Origin: Bacteroidales bacterium
Lineage (GTDB): Bacteria > Bacteroidota > Bacteroidia > Bacteroidales > UBA932
Direction of reading: 5' to 3'
Assembly: GCA_024401915.1 (NCBI GenBank)
Contig: JAKSKA010000047.1
Span: 1 to 8,862, forward strand
Length of the DNA stretch: 8,862 nucleotides
This document shows positions 6,418 to 8,862 of this stretch, in pieces. Both the position numbers and the translations under genes were made by a program. How positions within the stretch are numbered: position 1 is the stretch's first letter; each line of letters starts with the position of its first letter. The notes under the pieces were generated by a model. It was given only the letters and a program-made list of their open reading frames with translations, had not been told where the DNA came from and did no database searches.

Positions 6418-7250
6418 AAAAATCGCTCCTGCTCGGCCGTACCCTCTTTCTATGCCGCGCAGGGCTTTCCGCCCAGACGCTCGGCAGTCTGTGCATACCC
6501 GCAGGATGCGAGGAACTCTCTATGGGGGAATTCTGCAGGAACCGTTTCAGCTCCAACCGGACCCTCATCTCCGGGGCTCTGTGGGGCCTTGGCTCGGTGG
6601 ATGCGACGGACGCCGCCCTCCAGCAGACGCTGAATTTCGGGAAATGGTCCTATGACCTGAAGGGGAAGCTGTTCCTCAACAAGCCTTATGACATCACCTC
6701 ATCCGACGGCAAGGCGGGGGGAACTTTCACTCCGATGGATTTTGCTGTCTCCCTTTGTGTCAGCAGGAAGTTTTCCGACAGGTTCTCCGTAGGAGTTACC
6801 GGGGCATACTGCTATACGGACCTCTCGCAGCAGTTCGCAGGCAGTTCCTTCTGTCTGGGGTTGAACGCCGAGTACGTTTTTGACCACGGCTTCGCGGGTG
6901 TCGCCCTGAAGAATTTCGGGCCAAAGGTCCTTGTGGGACGCCACTACAACAGTCTTCCGGCTACGCTTGCCGCTGGCGGCTTCTGGAAAACGGGGTGCCT
7001 GAAGCTCGGCGGAGAGGCCGAGTACCTTTTCCTTGACAACGCATTTATGGCCACGGCGGGGCTTTCCTGCCGTATCTTCAATGCCTTCTCTCTTCGCGGC
7101 GGCTACCGTTTCGCGTCAGCCTCGGCACCTGTACCTTCCTATGCGAGCGCCGGATTCGGCCTCACATCCGGCAGATTCGACTTCTCGGCCGTCTGTCTCC
7201 TGGCCTCAGGGTTCATCGCCCCGGCCGTCTCTCTTTCTTTCGATTGGTAA
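6414..7250 (+). CDS. PorV/PorQ-like outer-membrane beta-barrel protein
   Basis: The start is the ATG at 6414, whose ATGA overlaps the protease stop TGA (6415-6417), so translation is probably coupled. The frame is open further upstream to 6240, but that part only shadows the protease tail. The 278-residue product has a signal peptide with a cleavage site near SAQ (19-21), although arginines at 9 and 15 interrupt its hydrophobic core. The mature part is made of alternating amphipathic strands rich in Gly and aromatic residues, and ends in SLSFDW with the terminal aromatic residue usual for barrel proteins. TLGSLCIPAGCEELSMG at the mature start resembles the N-terminus of PorV/PorQ-type proteins. 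It is shorter than typical PorV and PorQ. PorV shuttles T9SS substrates to the sortase, so a role with the adjacent T9SS-tailed protease is a natural inference. It carries ten cysteines, unusual for this class. Confidence 0.65.
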   Translation: MKKSLLLGRTLFLCRAGLSAQTLGSLCIPAGCEELSMGEFCRNRFSSNRTLISGALWGLGSVDATDAALQQTLNFGKWSYDLKGKLFLNKPYDITSSDGKAGGTFTPMDFAVSLCVSRKFSDRFSVGVTGAYCYTDLSQQFAGSSFCLGLNAEYVFDHGFAGVALKNFGPKVLVGRHYNSLPATLAAGGFWKTGCLKLGGEAEYLFLDNAFMATAGLSCRIFNAFSLRGGYRFASASAPVPSYASAGFGLTSGRFDFSAVCLLASGFIAPAVSLSFDW

Positions 7251-7252
7251 TA

Positions 7253-8862
7253 TCAGCAGCCCCTGGCTTTCCCGATCTCGCTGCGTGAGGTTCCCTGCGT
7301 GCAGCGGAACGAACCCGTGTCCCTGAAACCGCGGAGGAAATCAGCGGCAGCCATACGCTTCTTGCCGCCCAGCTGAACGTCCGTGAGCCTGAGTGCACCG
7401 TCTGCCGTGGCGACGCCTATCCAGCTCTTTCCGTCTCCGAGTATGGTGCCGGGAGCGGCCTGCGTCTCGGGGATGAACTTCTCTGCAGCGAAGATCTTGA
7501 GCTGGAGCTTCTCCTCCCCGCCGTCGGTCCTCTCGAGCTCCGTGAAGGCTGCAGGATACGGGGAAAGGCCCCTGATGAGATTGTAGATGTTGTCGCTGCT
7601 GTCGTTCCAGTCGATGTGGCAGAGTTCGCGCGTGAGTTTCGGAGCGCCCTTGAGCACTTCCGAACCCTGGCTGCACGAGCGCTGTACACGCAGCTCCACG
7701 TTGCCCTGGATGATGCCGTCCACAGTCTGGACCACCAGGTCGGAACCTATGCCCATAAGCCTGTCGTGGACGTCTCCTGCGGTGTCCGTGGGCGAGATGC
7801 GGGACTCTTCGCGCAGTATGATGCCGCCGGTGTCGATGTTCTTGTCGATCATAAAGGTGGTGACGCCCGTTATGCGCTCGCCGTTGATGACAGCCCAGTT
7901 GATGGGCGCCGCACCGCGGTACTGGGGCAGCAGGGCGGCGTGGAGGTTGAATGTGCCCAGACGCGGCATCGTCCACACCTCCTCGGGCAGCATCCTGAAT
8001 GCCACCACCACGAAGAGGTCGGCCTTCCACTCCTTCAGGGCGGCGAGGAACTCGGGATCCTTGAGCTTGAGAGGCTGCAGCACGGGGATGCCGTGCTCGA
8101 CTGCATATTGCTTCACAGCGCTCTGCGCCACTTTCTGGCCCCTGCCGCAGGGCTTGTCGGCCACCGTGACCACGCCCACTACCTTATGCCCACTGGCAAT
8201 GAGCTTGTCGAGAGGCGCTACGGCAAATTCGGGCGTACCCATATACACTATGCGGACGGGCTTGAAGAAATGCACTATGCGGCTGCGTACCCGTCTGAAC
8301 CATATCTTTACTGAAGCCATATTGAAAAGTTCTGCGTCGTTGATTGCTTTCCAGGTGAGGAAAGCGCCTATCGGAGCGAGCACGTAGGCGGAGATGAATG
8401 CACCGGCCTGTGCGCTGACGGCGCCGTCCCTGGCCAGCTTGGTGCCCGAAATGTCCACCACCCAGTACAGCACGATGAACAGCACCGAGATGATGGCGCT
8501 GGTGCCCAGGCCGCCCTTCTTGATAAGTGCGCCCAGCGGCGCCCCGATGAAGAAGAGTATGAAGCACGCTATCGCCTGCGCGAATCTCTTGAGCAGCTCG
8601 ATGTCCGTCCTGCGCAGGAAGTAGTTGGTCTCGTAGTTGTCCTGGACTATGCCGTTCAGGTCCACTTCCATCCTGGAGGCGTAGCTCTTCGCGTCGTTCA
8701 GGGCCTGAATCCTGGCTTCAAGGCTTTTCCATTCAAGGAATGTGTCGAGCGAGGGAGAAAACGTCACATGGCAACCGACGGGCCAAAGACGAGCGTTGTC
8801 GACATCCGTCGGTTTTCCCCGGGGTAATCCTGCCGCTTCGAGCTTCGCGCAAAGACCATCGA
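7253..8862 (-). CDS. fmt: LptF/LptG-type permease C-terminus fused in frame to methionyl-tRNA formyltransferase (5' end beyond window)
   Basis: The minus-strand frame is open from the right edge to the TGA at 7255-7253; GTG at 8767 is internal, so the true start is outside the window. Numbering from that GTG, residues 1-165 are the C-terminal part of a YjgP/YjgQ-family lipopolysaccharide-export permease: three hydrophobic segments (~64-82, 88-108, 122-142) with FFIGAPLGALIKKGGLG at 72-88, the family hallmark. Residues 171 to ~485 (8257 to ~7313) are a full-length Fmt, which formylates initiator Met-tRNA with 10-formyl-THF. Visible motifs are RIVYMGTPEFAV, DKPCGRGQ, NLHAALLPQYRGAAPINWA (catalytic Asn274, His276) and DTGG (Asp312), and a C-terminal domain ending DFLRGFR. 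Methionines at 150 and 176 lie near the join, but the first belongs to the permease tail and the second is inside the first Fmt strand. The two stops of the convergent genes are 2 bp apart. Confidence 0.85.
   Translation of the reverse strand, partial: DGLCAKLEAAGLPRGKPTDVDNARLWPVGCHVTFSPSLDTFLEWKSLEARIQALNDAKSYASRMEVDLNGIVQDNYETNYFLRRTDIELLKRFAQAIACFILFFIGAPLGALIKKGGLGTSAIISVLFIVLYWVVDISGTKLARDGAVSAQAGAFISAYVLAPIGAFLTWKAINDAELFNMASVKIWFRRVRSRIVHFFKPVRIVYMGTPEFAVAPLDKLIASGHKVVGVVTVADKPCGRGQKVAQSAVKQYAVEHGIPVLQPLKLKDPEFLAALKEWKADLFVVVAFRMLPEEVWTMPRLGTFNLHAALLPQYRGAAPINWAVINGERITGVTTFMIDKNIDTGGIILREESRISPTDTAGDVHDRLMGIGSDLVVQTVDGIIQGNVELRVQRSCSQGSEVLKGAPKLTRELCHIDWNDSSDNIYNLIRGLSPYPAAFTELERTDGGEEKLQLKIFAAEKFIPETQAAPGTILGDGKSWIGVATADGALRLTDVQLGGKKRMAAADFLRGFRDTGSFRCTQGTSRSEIGKARGC
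8257..8862 (-). other. LptF/LptG (YjgP/YjgQ) permease portion of the fused frame
   Basis: This part encodes the end of the periplasmic domain and the three C-terminal transmembrane helices of an inner-membrane LPS-export permease, closing with a basic amphipathic tail (FNMASVKIWFRRVRSRIVHFFK). The sequence before about 8760 (around LPRGKPTDVDNARLWPVG) is in frame but not recognisable as permease, as expected for the poorly conserved periplasmic domain. An error there cannot be excluded. In Bacteroidota these permeases are normally separate proteins. Confidence 0.75.

Noticed and set aside
7290..7310. Short hairpin near the convergent gene ends (GTTCC...GGAAC with inner CTG/CAG)
   Set aside because: It lies inside the Fmt coding end, has a bulge, only about 8 pairs and no T-tract on either strand, so it is not supported as a terminator.
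7616..8314. A 232-codon plus-strand frame opposite Fmt
   Set aside because: It is the mirror of the conserved Fmt coding sequence, has no recognisable motif and low-complexity composition; a shadow frame.

Overview
The window looks like a chromosomal segment of a fairly GC-rich member of the Bacteroidota, probably Bacteroidales. The evidence is the C-terminus of a SusD-type lipoprotein, several lipoproteins with Bacteroidota-style signal peptides, a DUF4302 protein, BACON domains, a type IX secretion (T9SS) C-terminal sorting domain and a PorV/PorQ-like outer-membrane barrel. The genus cannot be fixed from the sequence.

Positions 1-7250 read as one plus-strand operon with very short gaps (17, 3, 21 and 8 nt, then a 4-nt ATGA overlap). 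In order: the end of a SusD-family nutrient-binding lipoprotein (1-180); a HExxH zinc metallohydrolase lipoprotein of the type that accompanies SusC/SusD pairs (198-1094); a DUF4302 lipoprotein (1098-2402); a lipoprotein with two BACON domains and a large unassigned C-terminal region (2424-4094); a multidomain subtilisin-family (S8) protease with a T9SS tail (4103-6417); and a 278-residue PorV/PorQ-like outer-membrane protein (6414-7250). Any SusC partner would lie upstream of the window. I read the cluster as a surface protein- or peptide-acquisition system: binding lipoproteins and a metallohydrolase sit at the TonB-dependent transporter, and a serine protease is exported or anchored with help from a dedicated barrel. 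That function is inference.

The S8 protease is split by a frameshift near 5339-5341, just before the catalytic serine. One extra base there would give a continuous 771-residue protein with a complete Asp/His/Asn/Ser set. A strong hairpin covers the lipobox codons of the same gene, which appears to start at TTG.

On the minus strand, convergent with the operon and separated from it by 2 bp, is an open frame that runs off the right edge (8862-7253). It carries the C-terminal membrane part of an LptF/LptG (YjgP/YjgQ) permease joined in frame to a complete methionyl-tRNA formyltransferase (Fmt). This permease-Fmt fusion is the most unusual architecture in the window. No RNA genes, CRISPR arrays, insertion sequences or convincing intrinsic terminators were seen, and there is no gene-free stretch over 300 bases.
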